Assembly (NCBI GenBank): GCA_020628645.1
Contig: JAHDES010000009.1
Location: forward strand, 57,984 to 121,983
From: Saprospiraceae bacterium
GTDB lineage: Bacteria > Bacteroidota > Bacteroidia > Chitinophagales > Saprospiraceae
Direction: 5' to 3'
DNA: 64,000 nucleotides
The position numbers and the translations under genes are program-made. The notes under the pieces were generated by a model. The model had not been told where the DNA came from, did not search any database, and worked only from the letters and a program-made list of their open reading frames with translations. Positions 24,094 to 32,285 of this stretch are shown here, in pieces; within the stretch, counting starts at the first letter, position 1; each line of letters opens with the position of its first letter.

Positions 24094-24826
24094 ACAAATG
24101 ATAACGAACACCTAACTCCATCCCTAAACTCACTAATTTTTCCGATAAGTTACTTGCTCTCAAATTATTAAGTTGATATCGACCAATCAATTGAGTAAAA
24201 CCTGAAAAATCACGAGAAATCACAAAATTTCCGCCCATAGAAAAATAGCCTATAAAACTGAATTGCTTAATGTTTTCTTGAATTTTAGTGGTTTCAAGAA
24301 TGTTATTATTCGTTCTTTTTTGCACTAGCGTATGAGCATAATAATAAGTAGATATTCCCGTCTCAAAATAGGGTTCACAAAAACTTTTTGATAATACATA
24401 TCGAATTCCTAATGGCATTTCTATCATTTGGTAGTTATACCGAAATTCATAGCCTTCTGAAAGATTAATTTTCTTTTCTAAGGTATTGATATCTTGATTA
24501 AGATCGTATTCCTCTACTTTGACCCCTACACTCATCCCTGGATTTGTCATTCTGAGCCCTGTTTTTAATGCAAAATCTTCTGATAAGCCATGTACATAAT
24601 TGAAGCCTATTCTATGATTGACTTTATAACGTTCTAAGCTCGTTCTATTTTCAAATTGTTGAAGTAATTCTGGAGTATTAGAAGTGTTTTGAATAATCCT
24701 AAACCCTACATCTCCTCCCAAAATAAGGTCTATAGAATGATTCTGTCGTTTCCCCCAATTGGATTGAGCCAATAATGATAAATTTACTAAGGTAAGGAGA
24801 AGAAAAAGAATGGATAGTTTGTGCAT
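24092..24826 (-). CDS. Outer-membrane beta-barrel protein
   Basis: The 244-residue product has a signal peptide (MHKLSILFLLLTLVNLSLLA) and a mature part of amphipathic strands typical of porin-family/OmpW-like eight-stranded barrels (SFIGYFSMGGNFVISRDFSG, FTQLIGRYQLNNLR). It ends in an aromatic-rich strand, LGMELGVRYHL. The family is poorly defined in sequence; a structural or transport role in the outer membrane is inferred. It is convergent with the previous gene, and its stop overlaps that gene's terminator tail. Confidence 0.72.
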   Translation of the reverse strand: MHKLSILFLLLTLVNLSLLAQSNWGKRQNHSIDLILGGDVGFRIIQNTSNTPELLQQFENRTSLERYKVNHRIGFNYVHGLSEDFALKTGLRMTNPGMSVGVKVEEYDLNQDINTLEKKINLSEGYEFRYNYQMIEMPLGIRYVLSKSFCEPYFETGISTYYYAHTLVQKRTNNNILETTKIQENIKQFSFIGYFSMGGNFVISRDFSGFTQLIGRYQLNNLRASNLSEKLVSLGMELGVRYHL

Positions 24827-24901
24827 GCCTAGTTTACATTTGATTAAAAAGTATATTACGCAAACTAATATTTTGGAGATATAGTATTAGCAAACTAAAA
24901 A

Positions 24902-25513
24902 TTAATCCAAACTATCAGGAATAAAAAGAGGGGCTTTATTAGCTATTATGTCTATTGCGTGGTAGCTTGGAATAGATTTTAGCTTTCCATTTTGATAAAT
25001 TTCATGCGTTTTTTGGAGGATAATATTTCCTGATGCATTAGCGAAAGCTGAAGCAGAATTTTGTTTTTTTGGAAAAGGACTTATCAAATTTTCTGCATAA
25101 TAAATGTGATAAATATGCTGATATTCTTCTCCGAAGCGAATGACAGGATCATACGTGAGTGTAAAAGCTTTACAATTATGATCTAAAATTTGGAGACTAT
25201 CGTTATGATGCCTGATATGAGCAAGAGGAGTTTGAACTGATACTTTGGAATAGTCATCGGTGTGGATATGATGAAGAAATTGCACTATGCTATCTCGTTC
25301 TAGTTGATAATATGCTGTATCTACTCCATATCGTTGTGTATTTTCACCATAAATAACTTTAGCCTTAGTTTTTCTGACTTCAATGGTTAGATGTTCTATA
25401 TTGCCAGAACCGTTTGTTACTTCATAAATAATGGTTCCTTCAAAAATTTCATTTTGAGCAAATGTTAAGGCAGCATAAATTAATAAGAATGAAAGAAAAA
25501 TTAACTTGTTCAT
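24902..25513 (-). CDS. Secreted GLPGLI/DUF4412-like protein
   Basis: From the ATG at 25513 the protein has 203 residues with a signal peptide (MNKLIFLSFLLIYAALTFAQ). The mature start EIFEGTIIYEVTNGSG is characteristic of the DUF4412 and GLPGLI-type Bacteroidota envelope proteins, which continue with paired strands (KAKVIYGENTQRYGVDTAYYQ) and a late KSIPSYHAIDI strand. The function is unknown; lipocalin-like binding has been suggested for relatives. The ATG overlaps the TGA of the upstream gene (ATGA), so the two are translationally coupled. A longer reading frame from 25588 would run through the upstream gene and is not needed. Confidence 0.7.
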   Translation of the reverse strand: MNKLIFLSFLLIYAALTFAQNEIFEGTIIYEVTNGSGNIEHLTIEVRKTKAKVIYGENTQRYGVDTAYYQLERDSIVQFLHHIHTDDYSKVSVQTPLAHIRHHNDSLQILDHNCKAFTLTYDPVIRFGEEYQHIYHIYYAENLISPFPKKQNSASAFANASGNIILQKTHEIYQNGKLKSIPSYHAIDIIANKAPLFIPDSLD

Positions 25514-25746
25514 TCTTTCGTTGTTTTTATCATCCACCAATAAAACAAAGAAGCAAAACCAAAAGTAAACACTAAGGCGATCAACCAAAATACATCCTTT
25601 ATGGATCTTTGCTCTTTTGAAACCAATAAATGAATTAAAGCAAGCACGCCCGAGATGAGCATGAAGAACACAATCGAACTGATAAATAAAAAGGTAAGAT
25701 TAGGTTTTAAAACCGTAAAATCTGCTAAGAAAAGAGGTGTTTCCAT
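25510..25746 (-). CDS. Small two-helix membrane protein (PLDc_N-like)
   Basis: This 78-residue protein has two transmembrane helices (FLFISSIVFFMLISGVLALI and DVFWLIALVFTFGFASLFYW), separated by a short basic loop. The second helix with its FGFASLFYWW end resembles the phospholipase D N-terminal anchor (PLDc_N) found as stand-alone proteins in Bacteroidota. Its stop codon overlaps the start of the downstream DUF4412-like gene by the ATGA arrangement. The function is unknown. Confidence 0.65.
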   Translation of the reverse strand: METPLFLADFTVLKPNLTFLFISSIVFFMLISGVLALIHLLVSKEQRSIKDVFWLIALVFTFGFASLFYWWMIKTTKE

Positions 25747-25802
25747 AATTCTGATCTATTTTTTCCTTAAAATTTGAGCTTACATTTTTTCTTTTGAAGC
25801 TT

Positions 25803-27746
25803 TTATCCTTCAAATTCTTCTAAGGTCATTTCTGCATTTTCCCATTCTTCCATTGCTCCTTCTAAGTCTTTTTTCTTCTGGGCGTATTGTTCCATTTGAG
25901 CAGCAGCATCTGGTTTTTCATAAAATCCAGGTGATGCCATTTGAGTTTCAAAGGCTTCTATTTCGGATTCTATTCGTTCAATTTTACGTTCTGCATTTTG
26001 TACGGCACGTTGAAGACGTTTACGTTCTTTTTGTTCTTCTTTGGTAAGATGTCGTTTAGGGGCAACACCTGAATTAGGAGTAGTTGAAAGAGGAGAAGTT
26101 GTTTTAGGTTTACTCAATTCTACTTCTCGCATTGAATCTAAAGCTCGTTTTTCTAAGAAAGCATTAACATCTCCAATATGATTAAACAATTGTTGATCTC
26201 TAAATTCTACTGTTCGAGTAGTTAATTCTTTCAAGAAATCCCGATCATGCGATACTACAATCAAGGTGCCATCATAATCTAATAGTGCTTGTTTAAGCAC
26301 ATCTTTGGAAATCATATCCAAGTGATTCGTCGGCTCATCCAGCACTAATAAATTAGAAGGACGTAATAACAAACAAGCCAGCGCCAAGCGCGCGCGCTCC
26401 CCTCCCGATAGTACAGATACTTTTTTGTCTACATCTTCTCCACTAAACAAAAATGCCCCCAGAATATTCCGCAAACGAGTACGCATTTCAGGAGGAGCGA
26501 CTCGTTCGAGTGTTTCTAATAACGTTAAATTAGATTGAAGGGTCTCTGATTGATTTTGAGCATAATACCCAATTTGAACGTTATGTCCGAGTTTAACTTC
26601 TCCACTTGTAGCTGCGATTTCATTGACAATTATTTTGGCAAGAGTCGTTTTACCTTGTCCATTTTGCCCTACAAAAGCAATTCGATCAGCTCGATCTACA
26701 TTCAAATCAATTTGATTCAGAACTTGTAAATCGCCATATTTTTTTAGAATTTTTTCCGCTAATACGACTTGTACTCCTGAGCGTGGAGCAGGTGGGAAGG
26801 AAATATTCATAGCAGCCGTATCTTCCGAATCTATGGTGATACGCTCCATTTTATCGAGCTGCTTTTTCATGGATTGAGCCATTTTGGTTTTCGTGGCTTT
26901 TGCCATAAAACGAGTAATGACACGTTCTTTTTGAGCAATTACTTTTTGTTGATTTTTATAGGAAGCCATTTGCATCTCTCGACGCTCTGCACGCATGGCA
27001 ACAAATTTGGAATAAGAGGCTTTATAATCAAACAACTTACCCAATTCAATTTCTACTGTTCGAGTAGTAACATGATCTAAAAATTGCTTATCGTGCGAAA
27101 TCACAATCACACAAGCATGATAATTTTTCAAGAAGTTTTCTAACCAAATGATCGATTCAATATCCAAGTGGTTCGTCGGCTCATCCAGTAAAAGATAATC
27201 AGGTTTTTGCAAAAGCATTTTAGCCAATTCAATACGCATTTGCCAGCCACCACTAAATTCATCGGTTAAGCGATTTAAATCTTTTTGTTTAAACCCTAGT
27301 CCTTTGAGTACTCGTTCACTATCAGCTTGTATGGAATCTCCTCCGAGAAAAGAAAAACGTTCGTTGAGATCGCCAATGTCGGCAATGAGCTTCATATAGC
27401 TCTCGCTTTCATAGTCGGTACGCGAACTTAGAGCTTCATTGGTGGCTTCAATTTGTCGTTCGAGGGCTTTGACTTCACTAAAACAAGAAAGGGTTTCTTC
27501 CATGACTGTTTTGCCTTTCGGTAAATCCATTTCTTGATGTAAGTAACCGATAGAAGCACCATTGGGGTAATCGACTTGTCCTTCGTGTGGTTTAGTATAA
27601 TTGGCAATGATTTTCATCAAGGTAGATTTCCCAGCTCCATTTCGTCCTACTAAACCAATGCGATCTTTAGCCCCTATTACTAAATTGATAGAATCTAGTA
27701 AGACGCGATCACCATATTTGATAAAAATATTTGCTGCTGAAATCAT
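25803..27746 (-). CDS. ABC-F family ATP-binding protein
   Basis: The 647-residue protein has two ABC domains and no membrane segments. Domain 1: Walker A GRNGAGKST (about 36-44), signature FSGGWQMR, Walker B LLLDEPTNHLD. Domain 2: Walker A GQNGQGKTT, signature LSGGERARL, Walker B LLVLDEPTNHLD. The inter-domain linker is long and basic, as in the translation factors EttA and Uup. The C-terminus (about 560-647) is a coiled coil (LTKEEQKERKRLQRAVQNAE) of the Uup/YdiF type. Members act on the ribosome, rescuing or regulating stalled translation; which subfamily this is cannot be settled by eye. It is probably transcribed from the gap containing repeat family 1 copy B. Confidence 0.92.
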   Translation of the reverse strand: MISAANIFIKYGDRVLLDSINLVIGAKDRIGLVGRNGAGKSTLMKIIANYTKPHEGQVDYPNGASIGYLHQEMDLPKGKTVMEETLSCFSEVKALERQIEATNEALSSRTDYESESYMKLIADIGDLNERFSFLGGDSIQADSERVLKGLGFKQKDLNRLTDEFSGGWQMRIELAKMLLQKPDYLLLDEPTNHLDIESIIWLENFLKNYHACVIVISHDKQFLDHVTTRTVEIELGKLFDYKASYSKFVAMRAERREMQMASYKNQQKVIAQKERVITRFMAKATKTKMAQSMKKQLDKMERITIDSEDTAAMNISFPPAPRSGVQVVLAEKILKKYGDLQVLNQIDLNVDRADRIAFVGQNGQGKTTLAKIIVNEIAATSGEVKLGHNVQIGYYAQNQSETLQSNLTLLETLERVAPPEMRTRLRNILGAFLFSGEDVDKKVSVLSGGERARLALACLLLRPSNLLVLDEPTNHLDMISKDVLKQALLDYDGTLIVVSHDRDFLKELTTRTVEFRDQQLFNHIGDVNAFLEKRALDSMREVELSKPKTTSPLSTTPNSGVAPKRHLTKEEQKERKRLQRAVQNAERKIERIESEIEAFETQMASPGFYEKPDAAAQMEQYAQKKKDLEGAMEEWENAEMTLEEFEG

Positions 27747-27782
27747 TAAATAGAGAAGTCAGTTTTTTTAAAAGTAAGAATT

Positions 27783-27925
27783 TAGACTAAGTCATGTAAA
27801 CTGTAATCTAAGCTAGTTTAGTTTTATGTTTGCCCCAGGGGAACATGTTCCCTTGAAATTCAGGATATTATAATGGGGTAGATCGTATTAAAGTTGAAAA
27901 TTATTTCGATTATAGTGTATTGAGT
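27783..27925 (+). repeat. Dispersed repeat family 1, copy B
   Basis: This copy of the element at 3334-3485 lies in the opposite orientation between the ABC-F and yqgE genes. Its palindromic centre reads GGGAACATGTTCCC. Differences from copy A include one missing base after TTATAAT, so the open frame seen in copy A is broken here. Confidence 0.85.
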
Positions 27926-27931
27926 TTAAAT

Positions 27932-28489
27932 TTAATTCCAATTTACATAATCGGGCATTTGGGCAATAACTGAATAGGTATTTCCTTTGTTTTTCATTAT
28001 TTCACTCCAAAGGCTATCTCTTTCAGCATTGAATACATAATTGGCATCTAAATCAGCTAAGACCCATGATCCCATTTCCATTTCATCTTTTAACTGATCC
28101 GCACTCCAGCCAGAATAACCTACGAAAAAACGAATATCTTTAGGTTCAATCAATTGAGAGGACACTAAAAATTTCAATTTCTCAAAATCTCCTCCCCAGT
28201 AAACGCCCTCTGCCACTTGATGGCTCCCTTCTAACAAATCACCTTTATTGTGGATGTAATGAATGGTATCTGTATGAACAGGCCCACCATAATAGACTTC
28301 TGCATCAAATTCAGGAAAACTAGCAATTAAATCGTTGATTTTCATATCAACCAACTTATTTAATATAAAGCCAATACTTCCTTCTGAGTGATGCTCACAA
28401 AGTATGACAGCCGCCCGCTTAAAATTGGGATCAGCCATAAAAGGCTCCGCCAATAAAATCGTACCACTATTTAATTTCTTCTTTGCCAT
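27932..28489 (-). CDS. YqgE/AlgH family protein
   Basis: The 185-residue soluble protein has the family hallmarks: GTILLAEPFMADPNFKRAAVILCEHHSEGSIGFILNK near the start (quoted in pieces: LLAEPFM, FKRAAVILCEH, GSIGFILNK), then VYYGGPVHTDTIHYIH and VGYSGWSADQLKDEM. It is conserved across bacteria with no agreed biochemical role; AlgH in Pseudomonas affects several regulatory phenotypes. It is followed upstream on the same strand by fabD (gap of 50 bases), so the two are probably cotranscribed. Confidence 0.93.
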   Translation of the reverse strand: MAKKKLNSGTILLAEPFMADPNFKRAAVILCEHHSEGSIGFILNKLVDMKINDLIASFPEFDAEVYYGGPVHTDTIHYIHNKGDLLEGSHQVAEGVYWGGDFEKLKFLVSSQLIEPKDIRFFVGYSGWSADQLKDEMEMGSWVLADLDANYVFNAERDSLWSEIMKNKGNTYSVIAQMPDYVNWN

Positions 28490-28539
28490 AAAAAGGTGTC
28501 GTCCAATAAAGTCTACAAGTTCCGATATTTTTATAAGCT

Positions 28540-29418
28540 CTACAAGCTTGAAGTAGGAAATTTACGATCTACTCGCTTTACAAAGCCTCGAATGGTCTTT
28601 CCTGTTCCACCCACTTCAATAAATTCACTCACTCCATCTGCTATCATATTATGCATAGTTTGTGTCCAACGAACAGAAGCTGTTAACTGTTGGATTAATT
28701 TTTCTTTGATCTTATCAGGATCCGTTTCTGGAAGTGCGTCTACATTTTGATATACAGGACAAATGGGTGGTTGAATCGTTGTTTTTTCAATCGCCTGACG
28801 CAATTCATCTTCCGCGGGTTGCATTAAAGGAGAATGAAAAGCTCCTCCTACGGGTAACACTACCGCCATTCTAGCCCCCGCCTCTTTACAGGCTTCAACG
28901 GCTTGATTAATTCCATTAATAGTACCTGAAATAACTAATTGCCCAGGACAATTATAGTTGGCAGGAATAACGACATCGTTTATTGCTGTACAAATTTTTT
29001 CAATCGCTTCATCTTCTAACCCGACAATGGCAGCCATGGTACTTTCCACGGCTTCACAAGCTTTTTGCATGGCTAAGGCCCGTTGTTGTACTAAACGCAA
29101 TCCATCTTCAAAATTCATGGCATTAGCCGCTACTAAAGCAGAAAACTCCCCTAAAGAATGCCCCGCAACTGCCTCTGGCTGAAAGTCATCTCCTGCCATT
29201 TTAGCTTTTATAACAGAATGTAGAAAAATGGCTGGTTGCGTAATCTTAGTCTGTTTGAGTTCTTCTGCAGTTCCAGCAAACATAACGTCTGTAATGCTAT
29301 ATCCTAGAATTTCATTCGCTTGGTCAAAAAGAGATTTGGCAATATCAGAAGATTCATATAGATCTTGCCCCATTCCTTCGAATTGTGCTCCTTGTCCGGG
29401 AAAAACGTAGGCTTTCAT
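28540..29418 (-). CDS. fabD: Malonyl-CoA:ACP transacylase
   Basis: This 292-residue enzyme loads malonyl groups onto acyl carrier protein for type II fatty-acid synthesis. Motifs: YVFPGQGAQFEGMGQDLY at the N-terminus, the nucleophile elbow AVAGHSLGEFSALVAA with catalytic Ser (about residue 90), and the catalytic His in LPVGGAFHSPLMQPAE. The length is typical. The rest of the fab cluster is not present; the gene is next to yqgE. Confidence 0.95.
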   Translation of the reverse strand: MKAYVFPGQGAQFEGMGQDLYESSDIAKSLFDQANEILGYSITDVMFAGTAEELKQTKITQPAIFLHSVIKAKMAGDDFQPEAVAGHSLGEFSALVAANAMNFEDGLRLVQQRALAMQKACEAVESTMAAIVGLEDEAIEKICTAINDVVIPANYNCPGQLVISGTINGINQAVEACKEAGARMAVVLPVGGAFHSPLMQPAEDELRQAIEKTTIQPPICPVYQNVDALPETDPDKIKEKLIQQLTASVRWTQTMHNMIADGVSEFIEVGGTGKTIRGFVKRVDRKFPTSSL

Positions 29419-29487
29419 CGTGTTTTGTTTTTTAGTATGTTAGTTTGAATTTTTTATCTAATCTCCTACCCATTTTTAGGATATAAA

Positions 29488-30084
29488 TTAGTGCAATTTT
29501 GTACTAATCAAATTGAGAAATTCATTTCTAGTTTCTACTTTTTGAAATTCGCCTGTAAAGGCAGAAGTAGTGGTTACAGAATTTTGTTTTTGTACCCCAC
29601 GCATCATCATACACATGTGCCGCGCTTCTATTACCACCGCTACCCCTAAGGGTTGTAAGGTATTTTGAATGGCATGCAACACCTGATCGGTCAGGCGTTC
29701 TTGTACTTGTAAACGACGGGCAAAAACATCAATAACACGAGGAATTTTACTCAAGCCTACGATGTATCCATTAGGAATGTAAGCCACGTGAGCCTTACCA
29801 AAAAAAGGCAAAATATGATGTTCACAAAGGGAGTACAATTCAATATCTTTCACAATGACCATTTCACTGTAATCTTCCTTAAACATTGCAGATCGAAGAA
29901 TTTGCTCCGCATCTTGATCGTAGCCTTGTGTTAGAAACTGCATGGCTTTTGCGGCACGTTCTGGCGTTTTCAGTAAGCCTTCTCGATCTACATTTTCTCC
30001 TAATTTACCAAGGATGTCGGAATAATCCTTCATCAAATGATCGGTCGTTTTTTTATCGTATTTTTCGGTTTTATTGTATGCCAT
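29488..30084 (-). CDS. folE: GTP cyclohydrolase I
   Basis: This 198-residue type I enzyme makes 7,8-dihydroneopterin triphosphate from GTP, the first step to folate and, in many bacteria, to queuosine. The zinc ligands and active site are visible: [20 protein letters not shown] (Cys, His, His), [18 protein letters not shown], and the second Cys in [20 protein letters not shown]. It lies 66 bases downstream of queD on the same strand, so both pterin-pathway genes may be cotranscribed. Confidence 0.95.
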   Translation of the reverse strand: MAYNKTEKYDKKTTDHLMKDYSDILGKLGENVDREGLLKTPERAAKAMQFLTQGYDQDAEQILRSAMFKEDYSEMVIVKDIELYSLCEHHILPFFGKAHVAYIPNGYIVGLSKIPRVIDVFARRLQVQERLTDQVLHAIQNTLQPLGVAVVIEARHMCMMMRGVQKQNSVTTTSAFTGEFQKVETRNEFLNLISTKLH

Positions 30085-30150
30085 TATAGGATGATTATTA
30101 AAAGTATAAAGGTATTCAAAAAAGAAACCCTAAAGAGTAAACAAAGTTGT

Positions 30151-30561
30151 CTATTCCCCAAAATATTCTGCATAAATATTTTCAGTTTCGTATAATTTAA
30201 TACAATGTAATTGACAACCTTTAATATGAGTCTCTAATTGTTTCCAAATATGAATGACCAAATTTTCTGTAGTAGGTTGAATGCCTTTGGGCAAGAAATC
30301 AATATCGAGATTGAGATTTTTATGGTCTAGTTTATTGACAACTTGTTCTTTGACAATGGTACTGAGATCTTTTACATCCATCACAAAACCCGTGATGGGG
30401 TCAGGTTTGCCCTTCACGGTAACAAAAAGGATATAGTTGTGCCCATGCCAATTTGGATTTGCACATTTGCCAAAGACTTCAAAATTTCGTTCTTCTGACC
30501 ACTCCTCTACCCAAAGTTTGTGGGCAGCATTAAATCGTTCTCTACGGGTTACATAAACCAT
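30151..30561 (-). CDS. queD: 6-carboxytetrahydropterin synthase / PTPS-family protein
   Basis: The 136-residue protein belongs to the 6-pyruvoyl-tetrahydropterin synthase fold. Zinc-binding His are in FNAAHKL and HGHNYILFV, the catalytic Cys in FGKCANPNW, and the later motif LDHKNLNLDI and PTTENLVIHIW are typical of QueD. QueD converts dihydroneopterin triphosphate, the folE product, to 6-carboxytetrahydropterin for queuosine. Pairing with folE supports this, although other queuosine genes are not in the window. A PTPS-III folate bypass role is less likely, because that variant carries an extra Glu in the active site that I do not see. Confidence 0.88.
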   Translation of the reverse strand: MVYVTRRERFNAAHKLWVEEWSEERNFEVFGKCANPNWHGHNYILFVTVKGKPDPITGFVMDVKDLSTIVKEQVVNKLDHKNLNLDIDFLPKGIQPTTENLVIHIWKQLETHIKGCQLHCIKLYETENIYAEYFGE

Positions 30562-30613
30562 TTTGCAAAAAATTTAAAAATGAGGAATTTTCTCCTTTTT
30601 TCAAATGCAGATG

Positions 30614-30649
30614 CAAAAGTACAAATTAGTCTATTAGGAGTAAACAAAA
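30614..30649 (-). promoter_or_regulatory. Promoter of queD-folE (TTTTG and TACTTTTG)
   Basis: On the minus strand TACTTTTG (30621-30614) matches TAnnTTTG, with TTTTG at 30649-30645 about 23 bases upstream. It would start transcription roughly 45 bases before the queD ATG. The spacing is a little long. Confidence 0.45.
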
Positions 30650-30667
30650 GTGTCATAATTTATGCAT

Positions 30668-31387
30668 CTATTGTCCTAACACCTGTCTTTTGGACTGAGT
30701 TGTTTCACTATCCATATTTCGTTCAAAAAAGATTTGTCGTTTAGTGAGTTCAAATGCACATAATATTCCATAACCCATACGTTGATACCAGGAACAACCT
30801 AAATCAATATTGAGATATTGACAAGCATTCAAACGATCTAACTGAAGTAAGCATTTGTCCATTGCCTGTGGGGTATGTCCGTGGATGATGATACGATTGT
30901 TCAGCCATTTATAATTGATATTTTTATACCAATTTCGTATCCAAAGCATGGCATTTTCTCCATAAAATGGATCAATTAAATCAAAATCTAAGCCTGCATG
31001 AACTAAAATGAATTCATCTTCAATATGATAAAAAGGTAAGTTTTCTAAGAAATCAAAATATACTTGAGGTATATCTTCAATGGAAGCAACCCCAAAAGAT
31101 TGTAAACAAATACTGCCTCCATATTTCAACCAAGTATCATAATCCGTCTCTTTTTTTCTAGCTCTTAAAAACATCCATTCATGGTTTCCCATTAAGCATT
31201 TTATGTTGTATCCATTGGCTCTTTTTTGAATAATAGCATCTAAAACTTCTTTGGAATAAGCCCCACGATCAATGTAATCGCCTAGTAAAAAAAGTTGATC
31301 GGTTTTAGAAAATTGGATACGTTGTAATAAGTGTTCAAAGGTTTTGAAACAGCCGTGAATATCAGAAATGACAAATTTTCTCTGCAT
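30668..31387 (-). CDS. Metallophosphoesterase (PPP-type serine/threonine phosphatase-like)
   Basis: The 239-residue protein contains the phosphoesterase motifs in order: DIHGCFKTF, LLGDYIDRG, LMGNHEWMF, LVHAGLDFD and IIIHGHTPQ. These provide the two-metal centre of the PPP family, as in lambda/PrpA-type protein phosphatases and symmetrical diadenosine tetraphosphatases. The family usually acts on phosphoproteins or nucleotides in the cytosol; the substrate here is not predictable. It is the first minus-strand gene of this stretch; the FKBP gene on the other side is divergent. Confidence 0.88.
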   Translation of the reverse strand: MQRKFVISDIHGCFKTFEHLLQRIQFSKTDQLFLLGDYIDRGAYSKEVLDAIIQKRANGYNIKCLMGNHEWMFLRARKKETDYDTWLKYGGSICLQSFGVASIEDIPQVYFDFLENLPFYHIEDEFILVHAGLDFDLIDPFYGENAMLWIRNWYKNINYKWLNNRIIIHGHTPQAMDKCLLQLDRLNACQYLNIDLGCSWYQRMGYGILCAFELTKRQIFFERNMDSETTQSKRQVLGQ

Positions 31388-31472
31388 GGGAAATAAGTTG
31401 TTGGTTAAAAAAAGATTCTTGTATATTTTAAAATAAGGAAGGAATTCTATTTCGGATCGTAAGTAAATCTTC

Positions 31473-31480
31473 TATATTTG
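31473..31480 (+). promoter_or_regulatory. -7 box (TATATTTG) for the FKBP gene
   Basis: TATATTTG matches TAnnTTTG; transcription would start near 31487, giving a 60-base leader to the ATG at 31547. Confidence 0.5.
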
Positions 31481-31546
31481 TGCGCTTTTTACAACTAGTT
31501 ATTCAAGAAGATCGTTATAGCTGTTGTATAAAATTTAATAAATAGA

Positions 31547-32200
31547 ATGAAAAAAATTTCTTTATTTGTAGTGACGCTCGCTTTTATAGCTAGTAGTCTT
31601 ACAGCTCAAAACCAATCTATGGATTCTCTAAGTTATAGTGTAGGGGTATTAATTGCCCAAAATTTGAAACAACAAGGCTTGACGGAGGTCAAAACAGCGG
31701 ATGTTGCTTCTGGTATAGCGGACGCGCTTTCAGGTGATCTAAAAATGGATATGCAAAAAGTTAACCAAACTTTTCAATCTCATATGCAAGCTCTTCAAGC
31801 CAAACAATTTGAAGGGATCATAAAAGAAGGGGCTGATTTCTTAGCTCAAAATGGCAAACGACCTGAAGTAACGACTCTAGCTAGTGGTTTGCAATACGAA
31901 ATTCTCAAGGAAGGAACAGGGCCTAAACCAAGCGCAACCGATAAAGTAACAACACATTATCATGGTACATTAATTAACGGAAAAGTATTTGACAGCTCTG
32001 TTCAACGGGGTCAACCAGCTACTTTCCCTGTAAATGGCGTAATCCAAGGATGGGTGGAAGCTTTACAATTGATGCCTGTAGGTTCAAAATGGAAATTATT
32101 TGTTCCTTATAATTTAGCGTATGGCGAAAGAGGCGCTGGTCAAGATATTAAACCTTATTCAACTTTGGTTTTTGAAGTGGAATTATTAGAGATATTGTAA
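31547..32200 (+). CDS. Secreted FKBP-type peptidyl-prolyl isomerase (Mip/FklB-like)
   Basis: The 217-residue protein has a signal peptide (MKKISLFVVTLAFIASSLTA), an N-terminal helical dimerisation domain of the Mip/FkpA type (DSLSYSVGVLIAQNLKQQG to QALQAKQFEGIIKEG), and a canonical FKBP domain (about 110-217; TTHYHGTLINGKVFDSSV, NGVIQGWVEALQLMPVGSKW, YNLAYGERGAG). It is expected to be a periplasmic dimeric chaperone and proline isomerase. A bidirectional terminator follows. Confidence 0.93.
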   Translation: MKKISLFVVTLAFIASSLTAQNQSMDSLSYSVGVLIAQNLKQQGLTEVKTADVASGIADALSGDLKMDMQKVNQTFQSHMQALQAKQFEGIIKEGADFLAQNGKRPEVTTLASGLQYEILKEGTGPKPSATDKVTTHYHGTLINGKVFDSSVQRGQPATFPVNGVIQGWVEALQLMPVGSKWKLFVPYNLAYGERGAGQDIKPYSTLVFEVELLEIL

Positions 32201-32226
32201 ACTGATAGCTCAAATATTTTATAATA

Positions 32227-32266
32227 AAAAAAGGGATTAACAGACTCATTTGTTAATCCCTTTTTT
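32227..32266. terminator. Bidirectional terminator between convergent genes
   Basis: AAAAAAGGGATTAACA pairs perfectly with TGTTAATCCCTTTTTT (16 bp, 8-base loop). The A- and T-runs on both sides can serve the FKBP gene (plus) and the DUF5689 gene (minus). Confidence 0.92.
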
Positions 32267-32285
32267 ATGTTTTGAACTAAAAGTT

